A program made the translations under genes and the position numbers. A DNA stretch of 64,000 nucleotides from Pseudoalteromonas sp. EB27 (GTDB taxonomy: Bacteria > Pseudomonadota > Gammaproteobacteria > Enterobacterales > Alteromonadaceae), in contig NZ_MTQD01000009.1 in the NCBI RefSeq assembly GCF_001974875.1, positions 150,211 to 214,210 on the forward strand, written 5' to 3'. Below the pieces are notes generated by a model. It was not told the DNA's origin. It saw only the letters and a program-made list of their open reading frames with translations, and did no database searches. This document shows positions 51,235-60,402 of the stretch, piece by piece (position 1 is the stretch's first letter; each line of letters begins with the position of its first letter).

Positions 51235-53084
51235 AATGTGTATGAGTCTGGATCCACTAGTAAAAGTTTGTGTCCTGGTTTTAGTGCTATATCAGGACTT
51301 AATTTATTCCATCGCATTAATTCATCAATTAATACATGCCGCTGGGTAGCTATATCGTAAAGGGAATCACCAGCTTTAATTTCGTAATAAATATTTGGAT
51401 CGTTTAGGTATATTTTACTTCCATTCATTACCCGATCCGACTCTTTTAGACCATTCCATTGGAGGAGTTTTTGTAGTTTAACATTGTATCGCACCGAAAT
51501 GCTAAATAGGTTTTCGCCAACAGCAATTACGTGAAATGGCACGCGTAAAGGCGATACTTTAGGGTTAAGCATTGGGAGCTCTGTTTTTTGTACTGCCTCG
51601 TAACTTTTAAATTCAATATCGGCATCATTTTGATAGCTGCTATTTTCAAATACTGTTGTATTTTTAGTCGCTTCGTAGAATACCACGTCACTACTATTTT
51701 TTTGTGCAGTAACTGCGGGGGCTGAATTACTATAGTTACTAGTTTGCTGCGAATTAAACTGGCCTGTTTTAGGTGCCCCAAACGAAATTATTGTAACTTC
51801 GTCATCAGCCTTAGTTGCTTGCTTTGCTACTACAGCTGCTTTTTGAGGTTCGTAAGCAGGCTTAGGCTTTTCAGGAACTGCTCCTATTGAATCAGCAGAG
51901 TCGTGTTCAGTAGTAAGTGCAAGCATAACAGCCGATGTATCGGTAGGTTTACTTGGCACAACGGCTTTAGAAGTCACTACTTTAGGAACTTCTACTTTTT
52001 GAGCTGTTGCTTGTTTTGCTATTATGGCTGTTTTGTCGACTTGCTTAGTGGCCGTATTTTGGGCTGCCTCAACTTGCTCTTCTCTTGCTATAACCGGGTT
52101 TACATCTTGGTTATTTACTGTTGCGAGTTTTTTATCTGTTTTTTGCTCATTGTTTGTTACTAAGCTTGTTGAACCGTCTTGTGATGAACGTTTTTTTCTA
52201 ATTACTTTTATTTTTGGCTTCGAACTAACGTGTGCGCCGCTTTCATCATTTTTTAGTTCTTTTAACTGCGCTTTACGGTATTTTTCTCGCAGTATTTCAA
52301 ACTCATTAAAACGCGTTCTTTTTTCTTTTAGTGCATATGCTTCGTCACTTGTAGAATAGGTTTGTAAAATAGTGCTGGAAATTTTTTCAGCCTCTTCTAT
52401 TCTGCCCATGCGGTTTTTTACAAGGTAGCTTAGCATTAATGCACGAGAAGATACTCGTCCCGTACTGTCGTAGCGTTTTAAAAGTTCACTGGCTTTGTAT
52501 AAGTCACTTTTTGCGTAATACAGTGCAGCTAAGCTAATTAACGTAGATGTACGTTGAGAACTGTGATTAAGTGCTTGTTGAAAATAGCTTTCTGCATTTT
52601 CAAAATCATCAAATTCAATAGCACATAAGGCTAAATTTTCGTAGCTTTCGGCAACGCGAATATAGCTTGGTACTTCAATGGCTTTTAAAAATTGATCCGT
52701 AGCACGATCGTATTCATCGATACCACATAAAAACACACCGTAGTTATTAAGGGTATTAGGATCGTCAGGCTTTATTTCGAGTGCTTTTTGGTAGGCTTTA
52801 TCAGCTAGCGGGTTTTCGCCTACTTGTTGATAGTAATAAGCAAGAGAGTAATGTACTTCAGGTAGGTCAGGAGCAAATGCAGCTGCACGTTCTAAATTGT
52901 ATTTGGCTTGAGAGTTGTTACCCGTTTTTAAATACTGTAGGGCTAAAGCAATTCGTGTTCGTGCTGCGCCAGTATTGTTAATTTTATTTTCGACGACGGG
53001 TTTATTACTGCCGTTATAACTACTTTCGCTAACACAGCCACTTAAGGCAAGTGTGGATAGTGTTATAGCAAGTATAGATCGCAT
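51231..53084 (-). CDS. pilW: PilW/PilF-type lipoprotein with extra C-terminal LysM domains
   Basis: The product has 617 residues, more than twice the usual ~250 of type IV pilus biogenesis protein PilW/PilF. Signal peptide with lipobox LSGC (Cys17). Residues ~40-270 contain TPR repeats (ALQYLKTGNNSQAKYNLERA, NNYGVFLCGIDEYDRATDQF), matching PilF, which stabilises the PilQ secretin. Then comes a low-complexity Lys/Val/Ala/Thr-rich linker (~275-510). Two LysM motifs follow: VIAVGENLFSISVRYNVKLQ (~517) and YEIKAGDSLYDIATQRHVLI (~567). The LysM part would bind peptidoglycan; the fusion may tether the secretin to the wall. Confidence 0.9.
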   Translation of the reverse strand: MRSILAITLSTLALSGCVSESSYNGSNKPVVENKINNTGAARTRIALALQYLKTGNNSQAKYNLERAAAFAPDLPEVHYSLAYYYQQVGENPLADKAYQKALEIKPDDPNTLNNYGVFLCGIDEYDRATDQFLKAIEVPSYIRVAESYENLALCAIEFDDFENAESYFQQALNHSSQRTSTLISLAALYYAKSDLYKASELLKRYDSTGRVSSRALMLSYLVKNRMGRIEEAEKISSTILQTYSTSDEAYALKEKRTRFNEFEILREKYRKAQLKELKNDESGAHVSSKPKIKVIRKKRSSQDGSTSLVTNNEQKTDKKLATVNNQDVNPVIAREEQVEAAQNTATKQVDKTAIIAKQATAQKVEVPKVVTSKAVVPSKPTDTSAVMLALTTEHDSADSIGAVPEKPKPAYEPQKAAVVAKQATKADDEVTIISFGAPKTGQFNSQQTSNYSNSAPAVTAQKNSSDVVFYEATKNTTVFENSSYQNDADIEFKSYEAVQKTELPMLNPKVSPLRVPFHVIAVGENLFSISVRYNVKLQKLLQWNGLKESDRVMNGSKIYLNDPNIYYEIKAGDSLYDIATQRHVLIDELMRWNKLSPDIALKPGHKLLLVDPDSYTL

Positions 53085-53172
53085 TACCTTATCTCTTTAT
53101 TTTTAGTCCATGGCGCCTATCTTACCTAAAACCTTTAGTCTTGCATCATTTATTTAAAAATAAACAACTTAA

Positions 53173-53203
53173 CCACCCTACGTGACTAATTCCTGTAGGG
53201 TGG
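53173..53203 (-). terminator. Hairpin behind rlmN
   Basis: CCACCCTAC and GTAGGGTGG (9-bp perfect arms) behind the rlmN stop, with T-rich sequence on the minus strand. Transcription into pilW may still occur from its own promoter. Confidence 0.65.
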
Positions 53204-53210
53204 CTACAGG

Positions 53211-54341
53211 TTATGCTTGGTGGATATTAACGCTAATCGCGTTATCGTCACGCATTTTCTTTTTAGCTAAACGTTTAGTACGATCAACTACGTCACCTAC
53301 TAACTGTCCGCAGGCTGCGTCAATGTCGTCCCCGCGAGTACGACGAACAATACAGGTAACGCCCGCTGCTTGTAATACTTTTGAAAAGCGGTCAATGCGA
53401 CTATTACTTGAACGCGTATATTCATTCCCCGGAAACGGGTTAAACGGAATAAGGTTGACCTTACAAGGAGTGCCTTTTAATGTTTGCACTAGTGCATGAG
53501 CCTGATCGGTGCTGTCGTTAATGCCATTAAGCATAACGTATTCAACTGTTACGTCTTTATTGGCTTTCGAACCATCGATGTAACGACGACACGAGGCTAA
53601 AAACTCTTCAATAGGGTACTTTTTATTAACCGGTACTAAAATGTCACGCAGTGCGTTGTCTGGTGCGTGAAGTGAAATAGCAAGTGCTACGTCAATTTTT
53701 TCTTTTAATAAATCTAGAGCAGGCACAACCCCTGAAGTACTTAATGTTACGCGGCGCTTAGATAAACCAAAGCCCCAGTCGTCCATCATTAGTTCCATTG
53801 CTGGCACTACGTTTTTAAGATTAAGTAAAGGCTCGCCCATACCCATCATTACAACGTTAGTTACAGGGCGCTTTTCGCTATGACCATCAAGACCTATATC
53901 TTTAGCTACACGCCAAACCTGACCAATAATTTCAGATACTTTTAAGTTACGGTTAAAGCCTTGTTGAGCAGTAGAACAAAAAGTACACTCAAGAGCACAA
54001 CCCACTTGTGATGATACACATAAAGTAGCGCGCTCTTTTTCAGGGATCCATACAGCTTCTACTTCTTGGCCGCCTTCCAAAATAAGTGCGTACTTAATAG
54101 TACCGTCGCTTGCTTGTTGGCGAACTGTAATTTCTGGCGCTACAATTTCGCACTCGGCTTTAAGCTTTTCTTTAAGTTTTTTGTTTACGTTACTCATTTC
54201 GTCGAAGTTATCTACGCCAAAATGATAAATCCATTTCATCACCTGGTCACTACGAAACGGCTTTTCACCGAACGATGCAAATAACTCGCGCATTGCGTCT
54301 CGGTTTAAATCTAATAAGTTAATCTTTTTTTGCTCGGTCAT
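53211..54341 (-). CDS. rlmN: Dual-specificity rRNA/tRNA methyltransferase RlmN
   Basis: Radical-SAM enzyme adding a methyl group to C2 of A2503 in 23S rRNA and A37 of tRNAs. The product has 376 residues. The 4Fe-4S cysteines are in [15 protein letters not shown] (~116-130), the SAM-binding motif GMGEPLLN (~168) is present, and the methyl-carrying Cys lies in [10 protein letters not shown] near the C-terminus. GAGGT is a good RBS. It stands upstream of pilW, as in most Gammaproteobacteria. Confidence 0.98.
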   Translation of the reverse strand: MTEQKKINLLDLNRDAMRELFASFGEKPFRSDQVMKWIYHFGVDNFDEMSNVNKKLKEKLKAECEIVAPEITVRQQASDGTIKYALILEGGQEVEAVWIPEKERATLCVSSQVGCALECTFCSTAQQGFNRNLKVSEIIGQVWRVAKDIGLDGHSEKRPVTNVVMMGMGEPLLNLKNVVPAMELMMDDWGFGLSKRRVTLSTSGVVPALDLLKEKIDVALAISLHAPDNALRDILVPVNKKYPIEEFLASCRRYIDGSKANKDVTVEYVMLNGINDSTDQAHALVQTLKGTPCKVNLIPFNPFPGNEYTRSSNSRIDRFSKVLQAAGVTCIVRRTRGDDIDAACGQLVGDVVDRTKRLAKKKMRDDNAISVNIHQA

Positions 54342-54466
54342 GAAACAACCTCAATCGGTGACGGTGGAGATAAAAATTTACGAGGACGAATTGTACACAA
54401 TTCACTCACTTTAATCATTAAGTAAAACATCATGAGTTTACTAATTAATACTTTACGTAATGACTA

Positions 54467-54488
54467 AAAAAGGGCCCGAAAGCCCTTT
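54467..54488 (-). terminator. Terminator behind ndk
   Basis: AAAAGGGC-CCGAAA-GCCCTTTT stem-loop, reading into T-rich sequence on the minus strand. Confidence 0.85.
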
Positions 54489-54510
54489 TCATTTTGTTAA
54501 CGAATTCGAA

Positions 54511-54942
54511 TTAACGAGTACGTGAACAAAGCTCTTCGTCAGCGAAGAAGTACGCGATTTCGCGAGCAGCAGATTCAACAGCGTCAGAACCGTGAACAGC
54601 ATTTTCGTCGATGCTATCAGCGTAGTCTGCACGTAAAGTACCAGCTAGTGCTTCAGCAGGGTTAGTAGCACCCATGATTTCACGGTTTTTAAGAACAGCG
54701 TTTTCGCCTTCAAGAACTGTAACCATTACTGGACCAGATGTCATGAAAGATACTAAAGCACCGAAGAAAGGACGTTCGCTATGTTCTGCGTAGAAACCTT
54801 CAGCTTTCTCTTGTGAAAGGTGAACCATTTTAGCTGCAACGATTTTAAGGCCAGCAGACTCGAAACGGTTGTAGATAGCGCCAATGTGGTTTTTAGCTAC
54901 TGCATCAGGTTTTACGATTGAAAAAGTACGTTCTAAAGCCAT
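54511..54942 (-). CDS. ndk: Nucleoside diphosphate kinase
   Basis: Balances nucleoside triphosphate pools by phosphate transfer from ATP through a phosphohistidine. The product has 143 residues, normal length. The signature [12 protein letters not shown] contains the phosphoacceptor His (~117); [11 protein letters not shown] and [19 protein letters not shown] are conserved. GGAGC precedes the ATG. A TATAAT (54993-54998, minus) is a possible -10. It ends at a terminator and is divergent from trhP. Confidence 0.98.
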   Translation of the reverse strand: MALERTFSIVKPDAVAKNHIGAIYNRFESAGLKIVAAKMVHLSQEKAEGFYAEHSERPFFGALVSFMTSGPVMVTVLEGENAVLKNREIMGATNPAEALAGTLRADYADSIDENAVHGSDAVESAAREIAYFFADEELCSRTR

Positions 54943-55052
54943 CTTTATGCTCCAATAATTTTAAGTAAAAGTGTGAATATTAACGGGCGCGAATTATACG
55001 CGTTTTAAGTGAAAAATCCTAATTTTATTAAAAACCAGTTTGATTGCAGTTT

Positions 55053-55068
55053 TGTGATCTCGATCAAA
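55053..55068. promoter_or_regulatory. CRP-like site in the ndk/trhP gap
   Basis: TGTGA-N6-TCAAA, one mismatch from the CRP consensus TGTGA-N6-TCACA, with an inner perfect TGATC-TC-GATCA. A PhoB-box-like reading overlaps it on the minus strand, so the regulator is not settled. Confidence 0.4.
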
Positions 55069-55158
55069 AGCAAATTGCTAATCGAACTTATACTGCCGCG
55101 CTTATAAATTAATTAATCATAGAACTGGCTTAAACCCAGTTCGATGTATGGAGCGCAC

Positions 55159-56544
55159 ATGTTACCAACTACCTCTTCAACGCCTTTTATTCCTGAATTA
55201 CTATGCCCCGCAGGCAGTTTAAAAAACATGCGCTACGCTTTTGCTTATGGCGCAGATGCGGTTTATGCAGGGCAGCCTCGCTATAGTTTGCGTGTGCGCA
55301 ATAACGAGTTTGACCTAGATACTCTGCAAGTAGGAATTAGTGAAGCGCATGCGCAAAATAAAAAGTTTTATGTGGTGTCTAATATTGCACCGCACAACGC
55401 TAAAGTTAAATCGTATTTACGTGATATAGAACCGGTTATTGCGATGCAGCCCGATGCGCTAATTATGTCAGACCCTGGTTTAATTATGCTTGTTCGTGAA
55501 AAATGGCCAACGATGCCTATTCATTTGTCTGTGCAAGCAAATGCGGTAAATTACGCGAGTGTGCAATTTTGGGCAAAGCAGGGGATTGAACGCGTTATTT
55601 TGTCACGGGAGCTGTCGCTCGAAGAGATAGCTGAAATTCGTGCTTTGTGCCCAGACACCGAGCTTGAGGTATTTGTACATGGTGCGCTTTGTATGGCGTA
55701 TTCGGGGCGTTGTTTACTCTCTGGTTATATAAATAAGCGCGATCCAAATCAAGGGACGTGTACTAATGCATGTCGTTGGGATTACGATGTAAAACCAGGT
55801 GTTGAGAACGAAACCGGCGAAATGGTACATAAAATTGATCCCAAACAGGTTATTCCTACACTGGGCGAAGGTGCGCCGAGTAACGATGTATTTATGTTAG
55901 AGGAACAAGGTCGCCCTGGAGAGTATATGCCTGCATTTGAGGATGAACACGGCACGTATATTATGAACTCAAAAGATTTACGCGCTGTGCAATACGTAGA
56001 GCAGTTAACAAAAATGGGTGTACATAGTTTAAAAATAGAAGGGCGTACTAAGTCATTTTATTATGTAGCGCGCACAGCACAAGTTTATCGTAAAGCAATA
56101 GACGACGCGGCTTCGGGTAAACCATTTGATACTAACTTATTTAAAACACTCGAAAATCTAGCACATCGGGGCTATACCGAAGGCTTTTTAAAACGCCATG
56201 CCCATCAAGATTATCAAAACTATGAGTACGGTCATTCTGTATCAACTAAACAGCAATTTGTGGGAGAAGTACTTGGGCGCGACGAAAATGGCTTAGTTGA
56301 AATTGACGTTAAAAATAAATTTTGTACAGGCCACTCCTTAGAGCTTATGACACCACAAGGTAACATTACTTTTAAGCTTGAATATATGGAAAACAAAAAG
56401 GGTGAAATTATTAGCGATGCTAAAGGTTCTGGTCACATTGTAAAAATCGCACTAGATGAGGGGATTAACTTAGATCACGCCATTTTAATGCGTAACCTTG
56501 ATGAGCACCAAGATACGCGTAATCCATTTAAACAACCTAGTTAG
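55159..56544 (+). CDS. trhP: tRNA hydroxylation protein TrhP (YegQ), peptidase U32 family
   Basis: Needed for prephenate-dependent 5-hydroxyuridine formation at tRNA wobble position U34. The product has 461 residues from ATG 55159, with GGAGCG upstream; an ATG at 55144 is less likely. The start region LLCPAGSLKNMRYAFAYGAD, then AVYAGQPRYSLR, matches E. coli YegQ. The U32 signature EVFVHGALCMAYSGRCLLSG (~175-194), with nearby Cys (CTNACRWDY), probably holds an Fe-S or zinc site. It appears monocistronic. Confidence 0.95.
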   Translation: MLPTTSSTPFIPELLCPAGSLKNMRYAFAYGADAVYAGQPRYSLRVRNNEFDLDTLQVGISEAHAQNKKFYVVSNIAPHNAKVKSYLRDIEPVIAMQPDALIMSDPGLIMLVREKWPTMPIHLSVQANAVNYASVQFWAKQGIERVILSRELSLEEIAEIRALCPDTELEVFVHGALCMAYSGRCLLSGYINKRDPNQGTCTNACRWDYDVKPGVENETGEMVHKIDPKQVIPTLGEGAPSNDVFMLEEQGRPGEYMPAFEDEHGTYIMNSKDLRAVQYVEQLTKMGVHSLKIEGRTKSFYYVARTAQVYRKAIDDAASGKPFDTNLFKTLENLAHRGYTEGFLKRHAHQDYQNYEYGHSVSTKQQFVGEVLGRDENGLVEIDVKNKFCTGHSLELMTPQGNITFKLEYMENKKGEIISDAKGSGHIVKIALDEGINLDHAILMRNLDEHQDTRNPFKQPS

Positions 56545-56802
56545 CCTCTTCAGTAACTGCTCAAAGCTATTTTATTACCTTATATAATTTATAGAGTGGA
56601 GCTGAGCAGTTATGCCTATGACGCGCTTTACGAAAATTGCCTACCTGCATTTATGTAAATGCCATTCATGAAACCTATATTGCCAGTAATGCTTATTTAT
56701 AAAATTTAAAAAGTAAATATACTAACCTGACAAATTTAACACGTGTTGTTAAAGCGCTCAGCACAGTTACTCTATTGTTGTTTTTAAAGGAATCATTTTA
56801 GT

Positions 56803-57675
56803 ATGTGGATAATTTTTGCATTACTCGCAACTGTTTTTTTTGGTGCTCGAGGAATAATGTACCAATGGACGTCGCAAAAAAAGATTAACCGTAATCTATT
56901 ATTATTCGGTGTTTTTTTTGTAGGGTTCATAATCAGCGCGTTAGGTACTGTAATATTTGAACATACATGGTACGGCTGGGCAGATATTACGGTTGGGCTT
57001 GCTTTAGGCTTTGGATCTTTTGCGGCTAATGGATTTTTGCATAAAGGATTTTCAGTCGGAAAGGCGTCTTTAATTAGTATTCTATCGGGGCTAACGCCTT
57101 TATTTGTCCTTTTGTTTGCCTTTTTATTATGGCAAGAAACCTTAACCGTTATTCAATTAATCGGCTTTTTTATCATTTTTGGCGGTCTTTATATTATTCG
57201 CTACTCCAGCGATATCTCATTGAGTAATCTACAAGGTGCGCAATGGGGATTACTGGCTGCACTGTCCTTTGCATTTAATGATTTAATGGGTAAGCAATCA
57301 ACACTCCTTGAGGCAGATACATTTGCAACGCTAACGTCTATGTTTGGTTTTGGCAGCTTTCTGTTTGCTGTTAGTTGGTTAGTAAAACGTAAAAAAATGC
57401 TAGCAGAGCAAGGCAGCTCCAAAGCATATTGGTCTGCAGGTAAAACATTTTCGTGCGGGTTACTCATTGGTTTAACGAATGTAGCGGGCATGGTGGCAAT
57501 AATATCGGCTTTTACCATTGGCAACACAGGGTTGGTGTCGGCAATTTCAGGTATGAATATTTTAATTATTTTGTTGTACTCACGCATCGTTCTAAAAGAG
57601 TCTTTTACACGCCAAGAAGTTATAGGATTAACAACTGCATTTTTAGGTGTAATTGTACTAAGGCTTAGCTTCTAA
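56803..57675 (+). CDS. EamA-family (DMT) transporter
   Basis: The product has 290 residues with ten predicted membrane helices in two EamA repeats: repeat 1 ends near residue 140 (LIGFFIIFGGLYIIRYSSD) and repeat 2 runs to the C-terminus (VIGLTTAFLGVIVLRLSF). Drug/metabolite transporters of this kind export amino acids, nucleosides or polyamines; the substrate cannot be told. AAAGGA precedes the ATG. It is convergent with a LysR gene, with only 44 bp between, so any regulation by that LysR would not be of the divergent type. Confidence 0.88.
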   Translation: MWIIFALLATVFFGARGIMYQWTSQKKINRNLLLFGVFFVGFIISALGTVIFEHTWYGWADITVGLALGFGSFAANGFLHKGFSVGKASLISILSGLTPLFVLLFAFLLWQETLTVIQLIGFFIIFGGLYIIRYSSDISLSNLQGAQWGLLAALSFAFNDLMGKQSTLLEADTFATLTSMFGFGSFLFAVSWLVKRKKMLAEQGSSKAYWSAGKTFSCGLLIGLTNVAGMVAIISAFTIGNTGLVSAISGMNILIILLYSRIVLKESFTRQEVIGLTTAFLGVIVLRLSF

Positions 57676-57719
57676 CAGTCGAACTAGCTAACTTATTGCA
57701 ATGATAAAAACTTACACTG

Positions 57720-58613
57720 CTACACATTAGTAAAGTGTTGCAGTGTATGCTCTATCAGTAATCGCACTCGATAAGGAATTTGTTTTCTGTCGCGATAAAG
57801 CATAGAAAATGGCTGGCCTTTACTTTGCCAATCAGGAAGAATACGTTTAAGCTTTCCGGCTTCAATAAGTGGTAATGCTATATAATCAGGGATGTAGCTA
57901 ATACCCACACCAGACTCAACGGCTTGTTTCATCATTTGAATTTCATCAACTTCCAATCGAACATGTGTGTTTGGATTAAAACTGTACTCTTCGCTCGTTT
58001 GCTGATTGTTTAATTGCCACGGAACCAACCCAACGCACGTAATTTTTGGGTGCTGCTCTAATTGTTTAGGATGAGTGATGGATTGATAATCATGGTCAGG
58101 GTGAGCACAAAGCACATTATGAGTAAGTTTAAGCTCTCTAATAACCCAATTATCAATGGCAGGGTTTCTTACTCTAAATGCTATATCAATCGCTTCTTTT
58201 TCAATATCAATAAGGTTATTTGAAAAGCGTAAATCTAGTTGAATATCGGGATACTGCAGTAAAAAATCACAAAAAATATCACTTAAAAAATGTTTACCCA
58301 TGTAAATGGGGGCACAGATCCTAATTTTCCCTTTAGGTTGGTCTTTTTCATCACAAAGTGCTTGCTCGATACACTCTGCTTCGTCAAATAACTTGCGATA
58401 GCGGTCGTAATATAACTCGCCAGTATGCGTTAGCGTTACTCGATGGGCATCTCGATTGAGTAGCGTTAATTGAAGAGCTTGCTCTAATAGACGTATTCTG
58501 CGGCTTAAGGTTGATAGTGACATATCAAGATTTGCTGATGCTTTTTTAAAGCTACCTAGTTTTACTATGGTGCAAAAGTAACGTAAATCATCGAGAGAAT
58601 AACTAGCTGCCAT
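57720..58613 (-). CDS. LysR-family transcriptional regulator
   Basis: The product has 297 residues. The N-terminal HTH has recognition helix MSLSTLSRRIRLLEQALQLT (~29-48), followed by a substrate-binding domain of the CrgA-like subgroup (FRVRNPAIDNWVIREL, then HNVLCAHPDHD). It is divergent from the ferredoxin gene; a perfect FNR box lies in the 216-bp gap. Effector and targets unknown. Confidence 0.92.
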   Translation of the reverse strand: MAASYSLDDLRYFCTIVKLGSFKKASANLDMSLSTLSRRIRLLEQALQLTLLNRDAHRVTLTHTGELYYDRYRKLFDEAECIEQALCDEKDQPKGKIRICAPIYMGKHFLSDIFCDFLLQYPDIQLDLRFSNNLIDIEKEAIDIAFRVRNPAIDNWVIRELKLTHNVLCAHPDHDYQSITHPKQLEQHPKITCVGLVPWQLNNQQTSEEYSFNPNTHVRLEVDEIQMMKQAVESGVGISYIPDYIALPLIEAGKLKRILPDWQSKGQPFSMLYRDRKQIPYRVRLLIEHTLQHFTNV

Positions 58614-58693
58614 CAGAACTACTTTATTGTTTAGGATGTAGGCAATATTAACAGCGACGCTTTAAAATTTCATTAGAGAAGCCAGAAGTTTTA

Positions 58694-58707
58694 TTGATAA
58701 AGATCAA
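58694..58707. promoter_or_regulatory. Perfect FNR/EtrA box
   Basis: TTGAT-AAAG-ATCAA matches the FNR consensus TTGAT-N4-ATCAA exactly. It lies 81 bp from the LysR ATG and 123 bp from the ferredoxin start, in the gap between them, and could act on either. Confidence 0.6.
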
Positions 58708-58829
58708 CAAAGAAAAAGTCAATAAATGCATAATTTAAAGCTGCTAATAATATTATTTAAAATAAAACAGTAAATGCTCTATTTTTTCATTTTTTGTTTT
58801 ATATGAACTTTAATTAGAAAGGCTAAAAA

Positions 58830-59078
58830 GTGGCTTTACTCATAAATAGTAAGTGCATTAACTGCGATATGTGTGACCCAGAATGCCCTAATGAGGCTAT
58901 TTATATGGGCGCGAAGATATACCAAATTGATCCCCAAAAATGTACTGAGTGTGTGGGGCATTACGATAAACCTACATGCGTAAGTGTATGTCCAATTGAC
59001 TGCATAAAGCCCGATCCTAATAAGCGTGAAAGTTTAGATGAGCTGGCTGATAAGTTTGTGCTGTTGACTAACTTATAA
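58830..59078 (+). CDS. YfhL-family 2[4Fe-4S] ferredoxin (GTG start)
   Basis: Small electron carrier, 82 residues. Two cluster motifs are visible: CINCDMCDPECPNEAI (~9-24) and CTECVGHYDKPTCVSVCPID (~38-57), the second with an insert between the second and third Cys as in YfhL/Alvin-type ferredoxins. The start is GTG, with AAAGG upstream; no ATG fits. An FNR box upstream suggests oxygen-responsive expression. No obvious partner gene is adjacent. Confidence 0.92.
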   Translation: MALLINSKCINCDMCDPECPNEAIYMGAKIYQIDPQKCTECVGHYDKPTCVSVCPIDCIKPDPNKRESLDELADKFVLLTNL

Positions 59079-59293
59079 CTTGTTCAGGTATTTTGCTAAG
59101 CCGCTTTTACTATAGGTTAAAAGCACTACCTAAATTACTTATTTAGCTTGTAGCTAAAGCCCGCAGTCATGCATTTTTAGTTTCAATCAAATCTCATTAC
59201 CTTCATTAATTATCAACTATATTGTGTTACCTTAAGGCTTTATAAACTCAAGTATAAATCTAAGTTTTAGATTGCATTCTATAGGAGTCTATT

Positions 59294-60007
59294 TTGGATA
59301 TAGGTATTAACGCTATTCAGGCTGTATCTTCAAAACGAACAATATTTATTAATGATGAGTGCCGAGTATTTGTAATTGGCGATCTTGATGGTGATTTACC
59401 TGCCTTAAAAAACGCACTTAATAACGTAAATTTTAACCCTGAAAGAGATACTTTGTTTTGCCTAGGCGATTTTGTTGATCGCGGGGATAAAACATATGAC
59501 TTATTTACATACTTACAAGCCATTAGGGCATGTATGATATTAGGTAATCATGAGCATTTAATGTTGGAATCATTATTAAGTAATGATAAAGCGGCTTTTA
59601 AATTATGGACTGACAATGGTGGCAATTGGCACAAGTCGGTATCGAGAGAAAAGCTCAGTGTTATGTGCGATGAGTTACTAACTAAACCGCTTTCAATAGT
59701 ACTTGAATATCGCGGCTATAAAATTGGGTTGTCTCATACATTTGCACAATCGTGGGATTGGGAAAACTACCCTGATGATAAGTCGGTGATTGTGCAATCT
59801 CTATTGTGGGATCGTGAAGTAGTTAAACAAAATAAGGTAGTTAAAAGTCATGGAGTCGACTTTACAATACATGGACATAACTCAACTAAAGCACCTTTTT
59901 GGGTGGGCAATAGTTACCATATAGATACCAATTATCTAGGAGGAAAGCCTACACTCTTAGAACTTTCAGAGGTTATTGCTTCGCTTAATAAATCCAACGC
60001 TATTTAG
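59294..60007 (+). CDS. PPP-family metallophosphatase (TTG start), PrpA/PphA-like
   Basis: The product has 237 residues. The start is TTG, supported by AGGAG 7 bp upstream. PPP-family metal-binding motifs are visible in order: GDLDG (~29-33), GDFVDRGDKT (~57), GNHEHL (~82), LSHTFAQSWD and IHGHNST (~195). In the first motif the family has GDxHG; here Asp replaces the metal-binding His, which may still bind metal. E. coli homologues PphA and PphB dephosphorylate protein Ser/Thr/Tyr; the substrate here is unknown. It stands alone. Confidence 0.85.
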   Translation: MDIGINAIQAVSSKRTIFINDECRVFVIGDLDGDLPALKNALNNVNFNPERDTLFCLGDFVDRGDKTYDLFTYLQAIRACMILGNHEHLMLESLLSNDKAAFKLWTDNGGNWHKSVSREKLSVMCDELLTKPLSIVLEYRGYKIGLSHTFAQSWDWENYPDDKSVIVQSLLWDREVVKQNKVVKSHGVDFTIHGHNSTKAPFWVGNSYHIDTNYLGGKPTLLELSEVIASLNKSNAI

Positions 60008-60031
60008 CATTGTTACTTTTCAAATATCATC

Positions 60032-60064
60032 CGGCAGTTTTTCTTTTTAAAGTATAAACTGCCG
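60032..60064 (+). terminator. Hairpin behind the phosphatase gene
   Basis: CGGCAGTTT (60032-60040) pairs with AAACTGCCG (60056-60064); the T-tract is poor, so confidence is moderate. Confidence 0.5.
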
Positions 60065-60150
60065 ACTACCACATCAAATTACCCCCTTCGTTTTTGTATA
60101 CACTTAATGATGATTTGTGCGCTGTAGTTATTTCATTAAGCTATTAAATA

Positions 60151-60199
60151 CCACAAAGCCGCTCTTAGTTTTTTAATTGAGAGCTGCTTTAATGTGTGG
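60151..60199. repeat. Inverted repeat in the phosphatase/TonB-receptor gap
   Basis: CCACAAAGC, one mismatch, GCTCT (60151-60165) pairs with AGAGC, GCTTT and TGTGG (60180-60199). The rest of 60008-60402 shows no gene; a promoter for the receptor must lie here but no -35/-10 pair stands out. Confidence 0.45.
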
Positions 60200-60402
60200 G
60201 CTGGATTTTAACTTTCATTTAATAGGTATTAATACAGTTATATGAGAGGTTGATTTAATTTAATATTTTTTATTAACAAACGGTTAAGTTTGGCTGTGTA
60301 GAATTTGGAAAAATTTTTGCCATTTCGTAAATAATTTACGTAAAAGGATTAACTTCTCGCTTTAGTTTTATATAAGCAGATTTAAATGGAACAGCTCCTC
60401 AC

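Noticed and set aside
56554..56613. TAACTGCTCA/TGAGCAGTTA inverted repeat behind trhP as a terminator
   Set aside because: The 10-bp arms are 40 bp apart with an AT-rich loop and no T-tract, so I did not annotate it as a terminator.
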